A DNA stretch of 64,000 nt from Pseudoalteromonas phenolica (GTDB taxonomy: Bacteria > Pseudomonadota > Gammaproteobacteria > Enterobacterales > Alteromonadaceae). The notes under the pieces were generated by a model. The model did not search any database. It was not told where the DNA came from and saw only the letters and a program-made list of their open reading frames with translations. Location of the stretch: NCBI RefSeq assembly GCF_005876835.1, contig NZ_PPSW01000026.1, positions 49,998-113,997 on the forward strand, given 5' to 3'. Both the position numbers and the translations under genes were made by a program. Positions 7,170 through 20,706 of the stretch are shown one piece after another (the first letter of the stretch is position 1; every line of letters starts with the position of its first letter).

Positions 7170-9314
7170 TTATTCAGATCCAGAAGTCGATGCCGAATGC
7201 ATATCTTCAAGCTGACGTGGTTTTTGCAGCTTAATTTCTCTATCAGCAGAAGCAATGGTTTCTTTTCGGTGGGCGATGATCACTCGAGTGATATCTAAAC
7301 GGGAAACCGCCTCATTAATATCGGCTTCTAAATTGGTATCTAAGTGGCTGGTGGCTTCATCCATAAACAAGATCTTCGGTTGTTTATATAAAGCCCGGGC
7401 CAGAATAATACGCTGCTTTTGACCCCCTGATAAGCTTGAGCCCATATCGCCAATTAAACTGTCATAACCCATTGGCATTTGCGCAATGTCGTCGTGAATG
7501 GCAGCCAGTTGAGCACAGTAAACTACGCGCTCCATATCAACGGGAGAATCAAAGAAAGCGATATTGTCTGAGACTGAACCCGATAAAAGCTCGTCGTCCT
7601 GCATGACCGCCGCGATTTGCTGTCGATATTGTCGCGCACCTATTTGCTCAAGCGGAACGCCATCAATCAGCACTTCGCCAGATTTGGCTTTATTTAATCC
7701 CAATAAGAGTTTTAGTAGCGTAGATTTACCACAGCCCGAAGGCCCAGTGATTGCCACCGACTCGCCTGCTTTTATCTTCAAGCTCAAGTTATCGAGTACA
7801 TTCGGTGTTGCATCTGAATAAGCAAAGCTCACGCCTTTGATTTCAATATCACCTTCAATGCTATGACGTTTGATATTCGCTGGCTGTAAATCTTCTTTTT
7901 CAGTCAATGCAATATCCGCTATACGCTCAAAGTGTAAACCTAACATCTTGAACTCGATAAACTTCTCAATGAGGTTCGCGGTTTTTTCCATAAACTGACG
8001 CTTATAAGACATAAAGGCAAATAGCATACCGGTACTGAATCCACCTTGGATCACTAAATGCGCCGCCAAATAGACCACCACAATGTTTTCGATACCAAAT
8101 AAAGCGCGGTTAATGGCTTCGTAACCAATATTAAAGTTACCAATTCGGATGTTCTGATTAATGGCATTCGCATAACGATTTTGCCATTGCCCTTCACGTT
8201 TTACCTCAGAACCAAATAACTTGATGGTTTGAATGCCTCGCACGGTTTCCATGAAGTTAGAGTTTTCTTCGGCTCGTGCCATAATTTCTTGCTCGCTAAT
8301 CGCCCTATATGGCTTATACATAGCTATTCGCACGCCGGCATAGGCAAATACTGCCACTAGCACCACCGCAGAAAGGGTTGGGCTATAGAAGAAGATCATC
8401 GCTAAGGTGATTATCGCCATTAGACCATCAATAATGGCCTCAATAACCCCAGTGGTGAGTAATTGTTTAACTTGCTGTAGTGAACCAAAACGCGATACCA
8501 CATCACCCATGTGGCGTTTTTCAAAGTAAGATATTGGTAAACGTACTAGGTGGTGGAATAAATTGGCACCGAGCTGAATATTCATTTGATTACCAAAATG
8601 CAGCAAGGTAAAGCCCCGTAGCGCATTGGTGGCTATCTCAAACACTAATACCAAGAAGAAACCGACGGCGAGTACGGTCAATAAGGAGGTATCGCCTGTG
8701 AGTACAACATCATCAATGACTAATTGTATGTAATAAGGCGCGGCCAACGTAAATACTTGTAACAGCAAAGACAGTAAGAAGATCAGCAATAAAGAACGTT
8801 TAAGACCCGAAATTCGGCTCCAAAAGTCGGAGAATCTGAGTGTGGGTTTACTTTCTTGTTTTTCAAAGTCTTTAGTCGGTGTGAGCTCTAGAGCAACACC
8901 GGTGAAATGTTTTGACGCTTCTTCAAGGGTCAGTGTTTTTTCGCCTTTAGCAGGGTCATGAATGACAATGCGCTTTTCATTGGCTTTTTTTAGCACCACA
9001 AAGTGATTGAGATCCCAGTGTAAAATACACGGCGTTTGCAATGCGTCAAGATCTTCAAGCTCAATACGTAGTGGTCTTGTACTTAACTTGAGTTGCTCAG
9101 CAAATCCCATAATATCGAGCAGCGTCGCGCCCTCAAGAGATATGCTAAATTTTTGTCGAATAGATACCAAGTCGGTTTGATAGCCATGGTAACACGCCAC
9201 CATAGCTAAACTTGCTAAGCCACACTCCGCGGCCTCCGACTGTAAAATAATGGGCAATGAGTTCCTTGACCAAAACTGTAGTTTATTTACTACACTTTCA
9301 TCTTCTTCATGCAT
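7170..9314 (-). CDS. Peptidase-containing ABC transporter (C39 type)
   Basis: This 714-residue bifunctional exporter would cut the precursor leaders after Gly-Gly and pump the cores across the inner membrane. The N-terminal C39 cysteine peptidase has Gln25, Cys31 (AAECGLAS), His104 (LNHFVVL) and Asp120 (IHDPA), so the catalytic set is complete. A six-helix membrane domain follows (about 160-440). The nucleotide-binding domain has Walker A GPSGCGKST near 520, signature LSGGQKQR, and Walker B ILFMDEATS. It is second in an operon, 47 bases after the HlyD-type gene. Peptidase exporters are usual for class II lanthipeptides and microcins; pairing one with LanB/LanC is the unusual point. Confidence 0.93.
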   Translation of the reverse strand: MHEEDESVVNKLQFWSRNSLPIILQSEAAECGLASLAMVACYHGYQTDLVSIRQKFSISLEGATLLDIMGFAEQLKLSTRPLRIELEDLDALQTPCILHWDLNHFVVLKKANEKRIVIHDPAKGEKTLTLEEASKHFTGVALELTPTKDFEKQESKPTLRFSDFWSRISGLKRSLLLIFLLSLLLQVFTLAAPYYIQLVIDDVVLTGDTSLLTVLAVGFFLVLVFEIATNALRGFTLLHFGNQMNIQLGANLFHHLVRLPISYFEKRHMGDVVSRFGSLQQVKQLLTTGVIEAIIDGLMAIITLAMIFFYSPTLSAVVLVAVFAYAGVRIAMYKPYRAISEQEIMARAEENSNFMETVRGIQTIKLFGSEVKREGQWQNRYANAINQNIRIGNFNIGYEAINRALFGIENIVVVYLAAHLVIQGGFSTGMLFAFMSYKRQFMEKTANLIEKFIEFKMLGLHFERIADIALTEKEDLQPANIKRHSIEGDIEIKGVSFAYSDATPNVLDNLSLKIKAGESVAITGPSGCGKSTLLKLLLGLNKAKSGEVLIDGVPLEQIGARQYRQQIAAVMQDDELLSGSVSDNIAFFDSPVDMERVVYCAQLAAIHDDIAQMPMGYDSLIGDMGSSLSGGQKQRIILARALYKQPKILFMDEATSHLDTNLEADINEAVSRLDITRVIIAHRKETIASADREIKLQKPRQLEDMHSASTSGSE

Positions 9315-9361
9315 CTTTTACTGCCTTATTATTGTTATACAAATAGTCTTGTGCTGAAAAT

Positions 9362-10606
9362 TTACAGCTGACCTTTAATACTAAATACCGGATCAAATAA
9401 CCAACGTAGAAGTGAACGTTCTTCGATCACGATATCTGCGTCGAGTCTCATACCCGCTCTAAGTGGTGTTGCTTTTCCATAAGCTTGAATATCTTGTTCA
9501 GAGAGTGCCACAACCACACGATAAGCAGGCTCTGTCAGTACGCCTGGCGTTGAGGCCTCTTCAGGTAATATCACTGAATTACTGATTTCTTTGATGGTGC
9601 CATCGTACACCCCAAATTTTTCATGCGGGAAGGCGTGGTAGCGCAAACGGGCATTTTGGCCAACATCAACAAAACCAAATGCCGAAGTAGGCACATAGAC
9701 GATTGCTTGCATTTCGCTGTTTTCAGGAAGCACTGAGAGTAAGCTTTGCCCTGTGGCCACTGTTTTACCTACTTTTGCAGTGAGACCACTGACAATGCCT
9801 GATTTTGGTGCTCTTAACTCACCTAGGCGCTGCTGCTCAATCGACGACAACTGCATTTTAAGATCGGCGCGCTGTGACTCTAATTGTGCAATACGCGTTT
9901 GCTGTTGCAAAGGTCGTTGCTCAATTTGATTTTCGAGTTGCTGTAATTGACTAACCAGCGACACCCGCTCTGATTTGATACTCGATGCCTGCTGTTGCAG
10001 CGACAACAAGGTATCTTTTTGTCTTTGTAGCTCTAACTCTGAAATATAGCCTGTGCCCTTTAAGCTACCGACTTGCTCAACCATCTTTTGATTTAACATC
10101 AGTCGCTGTTTAAAGGTGGCAGCTTGGCTATCTAATTCAGATAAACGCTGCTCGAGGGAGATTTTCTGCAAATTCAACTGCTCAATATCTAAGTTATCCT
10201 GTGCAATTTGCTGGGTGATCTGTCGCTCGAGTGAATTAAGTTGAAACTGGTATTGGTTAAGTAAAGCCTGATTGAGTTCTAACTCTTGGCTGCTGTGCTT
10301 CGCAGAGGCTATTCTCAACAGCGGCTCACCGGCTTCAACAAACTGACCTTCAGAAACGAGCACTTCTGAAATTAAGCCTGCTTGAGAGGCCTCAACACGT
10401 AAAAGACCGGCATCGGGTTCTATCACCCCACTCACACGCTCTTTTCGGGTGTATTGCCCAAGGCTCAAAAACACCAGACTGACAACGACGACCGTTACGA
10501 TCAACACTGTGAGTCTTCTAAAAATGGGTGGCTGAATAAGCGACACAGCTCCTTCTAGTCGATGTCGTTTATGCTCCAGCACTTCTTTGCGGAATAGACT
10601 GTCCAT
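9362..10606 (-). CDS. HlyD-family periplasmic adaptor of the peptide exporter
   Basis: The 414-residue protein has a short cytoplasmic N-terminus and one transmembrane helix (about 29-47). A lipoyl-like half-motif (GQFVEAGEPLLRI) precedes a long Gln/Leu-rich coiled coil (about 105-265). The second lipoyl half (GIVSGLTAKVGKTVATGQ) and a beta-barrel domain follow. This is the membrane-fusion protein that links the ABC transporter to an outer-membrane channel. No TolC homologue is encoded in the window, so a genomic TolC is presumably used. It is the first gene of the export operon. Confidence 0.9.
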   Translation of the reverse strand: MDSLFRKEVLEHKRHRLEGAVSLIQPPIFRRLTVLIVTVVVVSLVFLSLGQYTRKERVSGVIEPDAGLLRVEASQAGLISEVLVSEGQFVEAGEPLLRIASAKHSSQELELNQALLNQYQFQLNSLERQITQQIAQDNLDIEQLNLQKISLEQRLSELDSQAATFKQRLMLNQKMVEQVGSLKGTGYISELELQRQKDTLLSLQQQASSIKSERVSLVSQLQQLENQIEQRPLQQQTRIAQLESQRADLKMQLSSIEQQRLGELRAPKSGIVSGLTAKVGKTVATGQSLLSVLPENSEMQAIVYVPTSAFGFVDVGQNARLRYHAFPHEKFGVYDGTIKEISNSVILPEEASTPGVLTEPAYRVVVALSEQDIQAYGKATPLRAGMRLDADIVIEERSLLRWLFDPVFSIKGQL

Positions 10607-10753
10607 AGGTTACTTCTTATATGTTAACGTTAAATTAACTTTGAAATTCAATGTACCACTTTCCTTGCTGCTGATAAATGTAAAATCTCCTTTTCATGTT
10701 AAGCAATATATCAGCAAATCTGATGTTAACAAAAAAGGAACGCATAATTAGTC

Positions 10754-10759
10754 TATAAT
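10754..10759 (+). promoter_or_regulatory. Probable -10 box of precursor 4
   Basis: TATAAT lies 24 bases before the start codon of precursor 4. No good -35 sits at 16-18 bases, so the promoter may need an activator. The 176-base gap also serves the divergent hlyD-type gene. Confidence 0.4.
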
Positions 10760-10782
10760 TTCAACAAATAAGGAAAGTTATA

Positions 10783-10971
10783 ATGAAATTAAAATTAAAT
10801 AAAAAAACATTCAAAAAGTTAAACTTAGACAAGTCTCATTTGCCTGCACAAATGACACCTCGTGTAGGTGGAGCTGGTGGACCTCTTTTTACTCATTTAG
10901 ATGAAGATGATTGGGGTGATTCAGCTAAATGTAATGCATTGTGTATCATTCAGCTAAACCCGAATGGCTAA
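10783..10971 (+). CDS. Lanthipeptide precursor 4, divergent core
   Basis: The 62-residue peptide shares the leader of the others (MKLKLNKK, then LNLDKSHLPAQMTPRVGG, Gly29-Gly30) with a quite different core. The core is acidic (HLDEDDWGD) and has two Cys (50, 54) and only Thr37 and Ser47 as obvious dehydration sites, so at most two small rings. A second Gly-Gly at 32-33 gives an alternative cleavage point. AAGGAAAG precedes the ATG. It sits alone beside the transporter operon and 4.0 kb from the other precursors, which suggests a separately controlled product of the same enzymes. Confidence 0.85.
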   Translation: MKLKLNKKTFKKLNLDKSHLPAQMTPRVGGAGGPLFTHLDEDDWGDSAKCNALCIIQLNPNG

Positions 10972-10980
10972 GCTGTAAAT

Positions 10981-11011
10981 ATATGAAGTAGCTATTACAG
11001 CTACTTCATAT
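10981..11011. terminator. Hairpin between precursor 4 and glmU (convergent)
   Basis: A 13-bp perfect stem (ATATGAAGTAGCT with AGCTACTTCATAT) encloses a 5-base loop, between two genes that end towards each other. It has no real T-tract, so termination strength is uncertain. Confidence 0.55.
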
Positions 11012-11020
11012 AAATGGTAT

Positions 11021-12382
11021 TTAAGATTTCTTAACAGGACGCTGCCAACCATCAAGGTTGCGCTGCTTACCACGTGCTACTGCCAATTGCTCGTCTTCTA
11101 CCGTTGAAGTGATCACCGAACCTGCACCGATTGTCGCTGTCGCACCAATTTGCACTGGCGCTACTAAAGAAGAGTTAGAGCCAATAAACGCGTTGTCACC
11201 AATAATGGTTTTTGACTTGTTTACGCCATCATAATTACAAGTAATGGTACCTGCGCCAATATTTACTTTTTCACCGACTTCAGCATCACCTAAGTAAGTC
11301 AGGTGGTTTGCTTTTGAGCCTTTACCTAAGCGTGATTTTTTCATCTCTACAAAGTTACCAATGTGAGAGTCTTCTTCCATCACCGCTCCTGGGCGTAAAC
11401 GCGCGAATGGACCAAGCGTACACTTAGCAGCGACTTGCGCATCTTCAATCATGCTATTTGCTTTTACAACAACACCATCACCGATAGTACAGTTTTTAAG
11501 TACACAATTTGGGCCAATGACCACGTCGTCGCCGATCACAACATCACCTTCAAAGATAACATTCACATCAATTTGCACGTCTTGACCTGTTTTTACTGTA
11601 CCACGTACGTCGATGCGTGCTGGGTCTGCAAGGCTTGCACCGTTGATCATTAATTCTTCTGCTTGCCATGACTGATAAGCTCTCTCAAGGGCTGCAAGTT
11701 GCACACGGTTGTTCGCGCCTTCTACTTCCATTGGATGATCTGGCTGAGCCGAAGTAATTTCAACGCCTTCACTGTGCGCCATAGCGACGATGTCTGTCAG
11801 ATAGTATTCGCCCTGAGCATTATTATTTGAAAGGTTACTTAACCAACGCTTTAACAACTCACCATTTGCCGCCATGATACCCGTGTTGATCTCTTGAATA
11901 GCTAACTGCTCAGGTGTTGCATCTTTTTGCTCTACAATACCCACAAGTTTGCCATTTTCACGCAGCATACGACCATAGCCTGTAGGGTCGTCAAGATTCA
12001 CCGTTAATACTGCTAGACCTTTTTCCGGCGTCGCGGCGAGTAGCTTTTCTAATGTCGACTTCTTCGTCAGTGGCACATCACCGTATAAGATTAAAACAGT
12101 ATCATCATCTGCAATATGCTCCTTAGCAACAGCAACCGCATGACCTGTGCCTAGCTGCTCTTCTTGTAAAACCCAGTTTACTTCATTGTGCGCAAGAGCC
12201 GCTTGTAGCTGCTCACGACCATGGCCGTATACTAAGTTTGTTTCACGCGCACCGAGTGATACCGCATTGTCAATTACGTGCTGCACCATAGGTTTACCCG
12301 CAACCGGGTGAAGAACTTTTGGAAGTTTAGAGCGCATACGAGTACCTTTACCCGCAGCTAGGATGATAGATGTAAGTGCCAT
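11021..12382 (-). CDS. glmU: Bifunctional UDP-GlcNAc pyrophosphorylase / GlcN-1-P acetyltransferase
   Basis: GlmU acetylates glucosamine-1-phosphate and then couples it to UTP, making UDP-GlcNAc for peptidoglycan and LPS in the cytoplasm. The N-terminal uridyltransferase has the nucleotide-binding loop LAAGKGTRM at about 8-16. The C-terminal half is a left-handed beta-helix of hexapeptide repeats ([28 protein letters not shown]). The 453 residues are near the family norm. The ATG at 12382 has AGGA 10 bases upstream; a GTG two codons earlier is too close to it. In many gammaproteobacteria glmU follows the atp operon, as here. Confidence 0.97.
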   Translation of the reverse strand: MALTSIILAAGKGTRMRSKLPKVLHPVAGKPMVQHVIDNAVSLGARETNLVYGHGREQLQAALAHNEVNWVLQEEQLGTGHAVAVAKEHIADDDTVLILYGDVPLTKKSTLEKLLAATPEKGLAVLTVNLDDPTGYGRMLRENGKLVGIVEQKDATPEQLAIQEINTGIMAANGELLKRWLSNLSNNNAQGEYYLTDIVAMAHSEGVEITSAQPDHPMEVEGANNRVQLAALERAYQSWQAEELMINGASLADPARIDVRGTVKTGQDVQIDVNVIFEGDVVIGDDVVIGPNCVLKNCTIGDGVVVKANSMIEDAQVAAKCTLGPFARLRPGAVMEEDSHIGNFVEMKKSRLGKGSKANHLTYLGDAEVGEKVNIGAGTITCNYDGVNKSKTIIGDNAFIGSNSSLVAPVQIGATATIGAGSVITSTVEDEQLAVARGKQRNLDGWQRPVKKS

Positions 12383-12600
12383 TAACACAGAGTCCTTATT
12401 CTTTGCTTGTGTTTAAGTGTCACGCCAATTTGAGATACTCATCTTTAAACAAATCACTTCATGTGCAGATGTAAACCAAAGCTGGTGGTAGTGAATAAAT
12501 CAACATTAACGTAAATTGCGCAATATTGTAGCGGCTTACAGCGCAGATGATAAGTATAAAAGTGTTAAGTTATTTCAAACCAACAATTGAGTAGGCAATA

Positions 12601-12632
12601 AAAAAGCCCGCACTTTACAGTGCGGGCTTTTT
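12601..12632 (-). terminator. Terminator of the ATP synthase operon
   Basis: AAAAAGCCCGCACT pairs with AGTGCGGGCTTTTT over a 4-base loop, 18 bases after the atpC stop. It is symmetrical and strong. The rest of the gap to glmU (12383-12600) holds nothing recognisable. Confidence 0.92.
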
Positions 12633-12649
12633 AAACCAGATAGGTTGTA

Positions 12650-13066
12650 TTATTTGCGTAGCTGACGAATAACACGTAGCTGAGCAATCGCTTCTGCAAG
12701 CTGTACAGCTGCATCATGCGTATCAAGCTCAGTAGTCGTGCCAGATGCCATTTGTGCTTGCGCTTCACGCTTAGCTTCTTCAGCAGCCTGCTCATCAAGC
12801 TCTTCACCACGGATAGCAACGTCCGCAAGAACGGTTACTGTCTTAGGTTGAACTTCAAGCGTACCGCCAGCAACATAGATGATAACTTCTTCACCATCTT
12901 GCTTAACTAAACGTACCATACCAGGTTTTAGGCCAGTCAATAGTGGGGCGTGACCTGGGTGAATACCCAACTCACCTTCACTACCTGTCACTTGAATGGT
13001 AGCTACATCGCCAGAGAATACACTCTGCTCTGCACTTACTACGTCAAGATGTACTGTCATTGCCAT
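12650..13066 (-). CDS. atpC: F1Fo ATP synthase epsilon subunit
   Basis: The 138 residues start [14 protein letters not shown], close to the E. coli subunit. The N-terminal beta-sandwich ([23 protein letters not shown]) is followed by the C-terminal two-helix arm, which can insert into F1 and inhibit ATP hydrolysis. It is the last gene of the atpIBEFHAGDC operon, 14 bases after atpD. Confidence 0.97.
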   Translation of the reverse strand: MAMTVHLDVVSAEQSVFSGDVATIQVTGSEGELGIHPGHAPLLTGLKPGMVRLVKQDGEEVIIYVAGGTLEVQPKTVTVLADVAIRGEELDEQAAEEAKREAQAQMASGTTTELDTHDAAVQLAEAIAQLRVIRQLRK

Positions 13067-13080
13067 AACAACCCCCTAAA

Positions 13081-15359
<2,279 letters not shown>

Positions 15360-15416
15360 GACTCTCTCTCCGAATCAAGGTGAGCGTTCTAAGAACACTC
15401 ACCATCTGTAACTAAA

Positions 15417-16958
15417 TTACCAAGTTTGCGTTGCTTTGAACTTCTCTAGAAGTTCTTTAAGCTGCGCTTCGATCTCAGCGTTGTAGTTACCTGTTTCATT
15501 GATTTGAGCCATTAGCTCTGCGTAAGTGCTGTTTGCGAAACCGATTAGGCCTTCTTCGAAATCCATAATCTTAGGGATTTCGATGTCTTGTAGGAAACCT
15601 TTCTCAGCAGCAAATAGAGACAGAGACATTTCAGCAACAGACATTGGTGCGTATTGTTTCTGCTTCATTAGCTCTGTTACACGCTCACCGTGCTCAAGCT
15701 GTGCACGCGTTGCATCGTCAAGGTCAGAAGCGAACTGAGAGAACGCCGCTAGTTCACGGTACTGAGCTAGCGCTAGACGGATACCACCACCTAGTTTCTT
15801 AACGATTTTAGTTTGCGCTGCACCACCTACACGAGATACCGAGATACCAGCGTTAACAGCTGGACGGATACCTGCGTTGAATAAGTCAGTTTCTAGGAAG
15901 ATCTGACCGTCGGTGATTGAGATAACGTTGGTAGGTACGAATGCAGAAACGTCACCACCTTGAGTTTCAATGATTGGCAATGCCGTCAATGAACCTGTTT
16001 TACCTTTCACTTCACCGTTAGTGAACTTCTCAACGTAATCAGCGTTTACACGTGATGCACGCTCTAGAAGACGTGAGTGAAGGTAGAATACGTCACCTGG
16101 GTATGCTTCACGGCCTGGTGGACGCTTAAGTAGTAGTGAGATCTGACGGTAAGCAACAGCTTGCTTAGACAGATCATCATATACGATAAGCGCGTCTTCA
16201 CCGCGGTCACGGAAGTATTCACCCATAGTACAACCAGCAAATGGCGCTAGGAATTGAAGCGCTGCTGATTCAGAAGCTGATGCAACAACAACAATCGTGT
16301 TTTCAAGTGCACCGTGCTCTTCTAATTTACGTACTACGTTAGCAATAGTAGACGCTTTCTGACCAACCGCTACGTACACACACTTAACGCCTGTGTCTTT
16401 TTGGTTGATGATAGCATCGATTGCTAGAGCAGTTTTACCAGTCTGACGGTCACCGATTACTAGCTCACGCTGACCACGACCAACTGGGATCATCGCATCG
16501 ATAGACTTATAACCAGTTTGTACTGGCTCATCTACTGATTGACGTTCGATTACGCCTGGTGCGATTTTTTCAACTGGCTCGAAACCGTCGTTGTCTAGTG
16601 CACCTTTACCATCGATAGGCTGACCTAGTGTGTTAACAACACGACCAAGTAGACCACGACCAACTGGTACTTCTAAGATACGACCTGTAGATTGTACTTT
16701 TACGCCTTCTTTAAGGTCAGCGTAAGGACCCATTACTACTGCACCTACTGAGTCACGCTCAAGGTTTAGTGCGATAGCATAACGGTTGCCAGGAAGCTCG
16801 ATCATCTCACCTTGCATACAGTCAGCTAGACCGTGGATGCGGATGATACCGTCAGTAACAGATACGATAGTACCTTCGTTACGTGCTTCACTAACAACTT
16901 CAAACTGTTCAATACGTTGTTTGATCAGTGCAGAAATTTCAGTGGAATTAAGTTGCAT
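15417..16958 (-). CDS. atpA: F1Fo ATP synthase alpha subunit
   Basis: The 513 residues equal the E. coli length. The non-catalytic nucleotide site has Walker A GDRQTGKT at 169-176, and the conserved [22 protein letters not shown] segment contributes to the catalytic interface. The N-terminus ([16 protein letters not shown]) binds delta. It lies 14 bases after atpH. Confidence 0.98.
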   Translation of the reverse strand: MQLNSTEISALIKQRIEQFEVVSEARNEGTIVSVTDGIIRIHGLADCMQGEMIELPGNRYAIALNLERDSVGAVVMGPYADLKEGVKVQSTGRILEVPVGRGLLGRVVNTLGQPIDGKGALDNDGFEPVEKIAPGVIERQSVDEPVQTGYKSIDAMIPVGRGQRELVIGDRQTGKTALAIDAIINQKDTGVKCVYVAVGQKASTIANVVRKLEEHGALENTIVVVASASESAALQFLAPFAGCTMGEYFRDRGEDALIVYDDLSKQAVAYRQISLLLKRPPGREAYPGDVFYLHSRLLERASRVNADYVEKFTNGEVKGKTGSLTALPIIETQGGDVSAFVPTNVISITDGQIFLETDLFNAGIRPAVNAGISVSRVGGAAQTKIVKKLGGGIRLALAQYRELAAFSQFASDLDDATRAQLEHGERVTELMKQKQYAPMSVAEMSLSLFAAEKGFLQDIEIPKIMDFEEGLIGFANSTYAELMAQINETGNYNAEIEAQLKELLEKFKATQTW

Positions 16959-16972
16959 GCTCTTTTTCCCAA

Positions 16973-17506
16973 TTACGATTGTAGCGATACCGCTAGGCGG
17001 TCCAACTTGCCTCGGACAGACCCGTCAATCACGGTGTCACCAGCTTTGATAACTAAACCGCCAACAACGGTTTCGTCGATGCTACAATTCAGCTTAACTT
17101 TGCGTGCGAAACGTTTTTCAAGCGCCGCGACCAGTTTGTCTTGCTGCTCAGCAGCAAGTTCAGTTGCAGAAACCACGTTAACGTCGATTTCTTTATCAAA
17201 CTCTGCTTTAAATTCAGCAAAGATTTCAGCAACTGCTGGGATGGCGGCTAAACGTTCATTTTCGGCCATCAGCTTGATAAGATTTTGACCTTGTTCGTTG
17301 AGCTGTTCAGCACAAACTTTGATGAAAACATCAGCTTGTTCTGCAGCTGTTGGAATGCTAGCTAGTAATGAACTTGCTTGCTCATCGCTGGCCACTTGAC
17401 CAGCGAAGAACAGCATTTCATTCCATGCTTCAACATTGCCTTTTTCAACGGCAAGTTCAAAAGCTGCTTTAGCGTATGGGCGAGCGATAGTAGTCAATTC
17501 AGACAT
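16973..17506 (-). CDS. atpH: F1Fo ATP synthase delta subunit
   Basis: The 177-residue peripheral-stalk subunit starts [17 protein letters not shown], matching the family. AGGGGG lies 7 bases before this ATG, so it is preferred to a TTG two codons upstream. The C-terminal [23 protein letters not shown] motif is typical. It connects the b dimer to the top of F1. Confidence 0.96.
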   Translation of the reverse strand: MSELTTIARPYAKAAFELAVEKGNVEAWNEMLFFAGQVASDEQASSLLASIPTAAEQADVFIKVCAEQLNEQGQNLIKLMAENERLAAIPAVAEIFAEFKAEFDKEIDVNVVSATELAAEQQDKLVAALEKRFARKVKLNCSIDETVVGGLVIKAGDTVIDGSVRGKLDRLAVSLQS

Positions 17507-17521
17507 GCTCAAACCCCCTAC

Positions 17522-17992
17522 TTAAAGCTCAGCGACAAGTTTTTCAACGATGTCACTGTGTGCAGCTTGGTTAATCTCACGCTCTAAAATACGCTCAGCA
17601 CCAACTACAGAAAGCGTAGCAACTTGCTTGCGTAGCTCTTCTGAAACTCGGCTGCGCTCTGATTCAATCTCAGAGTGACCTTGAGCGATGATTTTTTCAC
17701 GTTCTTGCTGACCACGCGTTGTCTCTTCGTCAACGATAAGCGCAGCACGCTTCTTAGCTTGTTCAACGATATCAGCTGCTTGAGCTTTCGCTTCTTTAAG
17801 CTGCTCAGCAGCTTGTTTACGCGCAACTTCAAGTTCTTGTTCAGCTTTATCAGTGGCAGCTAAGCCATCTTCAATCTTTTTCTGGCGAGCTTCAATTGCA
17901 CCATTTAACGGTGGCCATACGTATTTCATACAGAAAAGTACGAAAACCGTAAATGCAATTAATTCACCTATTAGAGTGGCGTTTAAGTTCAC
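17522..17992 (-). CDS. atpF: F1Fo ATP synthase b subunit
   Basis: The 156-residue subunit has one N-terminal membrane helix (about 5-27, ending in KYVWPPL) followed by a long charged coiled coil. It is the stator stalk holding alpha3beta3 still. The length equals that of the E. coli protein. Confidence 0.97.
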   Translation of the reverse strand: MNLNATLIGELIAFTVFVLFCMKYVWPPLNGAIEARQKKIEDGLAATDKAEQELEVARKQAAEQLKEAKAQAADIVEQAKKRAALIVDEETTRGQQEREKIIAQGHSEIESERSRVSEELRKQVATLSVVGAERILEREINQAAHSDIVEKLVAEL

Positions 17993-18050
17993 AACCGCTC
18001 CTCCTTACATGACATTTGTTCGACTTACTTACGTAAGTGATTATCAAAAA

Positions 18051-18302
<252 letters not shown>

Positions 18303-18340
18303 TTAAAGTTAAAGTTAAAGTTAAAAAAATCTATAAATTA

Positions 18341-19204
<864 letters not shown>

Positions 19205-19216
19205 TTATCCCAAAAG

Positions 19217-19597
19217 TTAATGATTAAAAAAAATCGGTGAAAACCACTGTGCAAACATCACTAATATATAACAGCAGAAAAATGGCAAAGCCATGACAGT
19301 AAAATGCTTAAATATTAGTGCAAACAAACACAGGGTAATCAAAAATTTTAATCCGTTGCCTCGCTTAAGCGAGTCAAACGCTTGTTCTGCTCTACTGGCG
19401 CCCATATATCTGAACGCATATAAAGCAAACACAAAATTAGGAAGTACCAAAACAAGGCCGCCAGCCAGTGCTGAAACGCCCGCTTGTACTCCCCAACCAA
19501 CTAAAACTATTACTGCAGCGATTGTTGCTACGATACCCTGAAGTAAAACACCTTTTAATGCGGCACGCCTATATGGGCCTGCTAACGAATTTGTCAC
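19217..19597 (-). CDS. atpI: ATP synthase accessory protein I
   Basis: The 126-residue protein is predicted to have four membrane helices and no large domain. AtpI is the usual first gene of the operon and helps c-ring assembly or stability; it is not essential in characterised species. The gene is poorly conserved and the assignment rests on size, topology and place. Confidence 0.9.
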   Translation of the reverse strand: MTNSLAGPYRRAALKGVLLQGIVATIAAVIVLVGWGVQAGVSALAGGLVLVLPNFVFALYAFRYMGASRAEQAFDSLKRGNGLKFLITLCLFALIFKHFTVMALPFFCCYILVMFAQWFSPIFFNH

Positions 19598-19650
19598 TTT
19601 AAATTTACCTTAATGACGCAAAAATTAATCAGGGTATGAAAACTGGCGAA

Positions 19651-19678
19651 ATTATACTTATTTTTGGTGATTTTGCAA
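19651..19678 (-). promoter_or_regulatory. Promoter of the ATP synthase operon
   Basis: On the minus strand, TTGCAA and TATAAT are 16 bases apart, 54 bases before the atpI start. Both boxes are close to the sigma-70 consensus. Confidence 0.7.
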
Positions 19679-19686
19679 CTTGCAGC

Positions 19687-19722
19687 GACGAAATGTGGCG
19701 CTTTTTCGGCGCCACTTTCGTC
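19687..19722 (-). terminator. Hairpin after parB
   Basis: GACGAAA-T-GTGGCGC pairs with GCGCCAC-TTTCGTC, a 14-bp stem with a one-base bulge and a 7-base loop. It starts 13 bases past the parB stop and ends the mnmG-rsmG-parAB unit. The T-tract is weak. Confidence 0.65.
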
Positions 19723-19735
19723 TAATAATCAAACA

Positions 19736-20692
19736 TTAGGAAGGTTGTTGTAGATCTGGCTGAATACGACCGAGAATGCCGTCTAATTCATCGAGATTTG
19801 CATAGGAGATAACCAGCTTTCCTTTACCTTTTTGGTTGTAATTAATCTCAACTTTCGCCCCTAAATTTTCTGCCAACTGTTGTTCTAACAATTTGACATC
19901 TGGGTCTTTTTCTTTTGTTTGTTTTTTATCCACAGGTTCAAGGATTGAACGCACTAGTTTTTCTGTTTCACGAACTGTAAGCGCTTTTGCAACGGCTGTT
20001 CGAGCCGCTTCTGATTGCACTTCACCAGTTAGCGCAAGTAAACAACGGGCATGACCCATTTCGATGTCACCATGCTCTAACAATTTTTTTACATCATCAT
20101 TGAGATTATTTAAACGCAATAAATTGGTGACCGTAGTACGAGATTTGCCAACCGCTTCTGCAACTTGCTGATGCGTTAATTCAAATTCGTTCAATAGACG
20201 CTCCAGAGCAACCGCTTCTTCCATGGCATTCAGATCTTCACGCTGAATGTTTTCAATCAGTGCAATGGCAACTGCTGCTTCATCGGCAACATCTTTAACT
20301 AAACATGGAATAACATCGAGTTGTGCCAACTGTGCAGCACGCCAACGGCGTTCACCAGCTATAATTTCGAATTTTTCATGGGCAATTTCGCGCACGACAA
20401 CCGGTTGCAGTACGCCCTGCGCACGAATTGAACTGGCAAGTTCTTCTAGCGCTTCTTCAGACATGTCTTTACGTGGTTGGTATTTGCCACGCTGAAGCCA
20501 CTCGATTGGTAAACGTCGAAGTTCATTATCAGTTTGTGAAGTACTGTGTGTCGATGCAACTTCTTGCTCAGGTGCAATGGCCGGTAATTCAGGTTCTGGG
20601 GCTGCTACTTCAACAGGCACAGCCGGAGCTGGTTTTGCTGAACTTAATAAGGCATCCAAGCCTCGACCTAAACCACGTTTTTTTACTGACAT
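19736..20692 (-). CDS. parB: Chromosome-partitioning protein ParB
   Basis: The 318-residue protein starts with the MSVKKRGLGRGLDALL segment typical of ParB, which stimulates the ParA ATPase. The ParB/Srx CTPase domain follows (IEWLQRGKYQPR, IIAGERRWRAAQLA at about 110-123). Next come a helix-turn-helix (THQQVAEAVGKSRTTVTNLLRLN) and a C-terminal dimerisation domain. It should load at parS sites; two perfect candidates lie inside recF about 13 kb away. It is 14 bases after parA. Confidence 0.97.
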   Translation of the reverse strand: MSVKKRGLGRGLDALLSSAKPAPAVPVEVAAPEPELPAIAPEQEVASTHSTSQTDNELRRLPIEWLQRGKYQPRKDMSEEALEELASSIRAQGVLQPVVVREIAHEKFEIIAGERRWRAAQLAQLDVIPCLVKDVADEAAVAIALIENIQREDLNAMEEAVALERLLNEFELTHQQVAEAVGKSRTTVTNLLRLNNLNDDVKKLLEHGDIEMGHARCLLALTGEVQSEAARTAVAKALTVRETEKLVRSILEPVDKKQTKEKDPDVKLLEQQLAENLGAKVEINYNQKGKGKLVISYANLDELDGILGRIQPDLQQPS

Positions 20693-20706
20693 TTATTATT
20701 ATCCTC

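Noticed and set aside
16786..17288. Plus-strand open frames opposite atpA and atpH
   Set aside because: They mirror highly conserved genes, lack ribosome sites and have no recognisable protein features.
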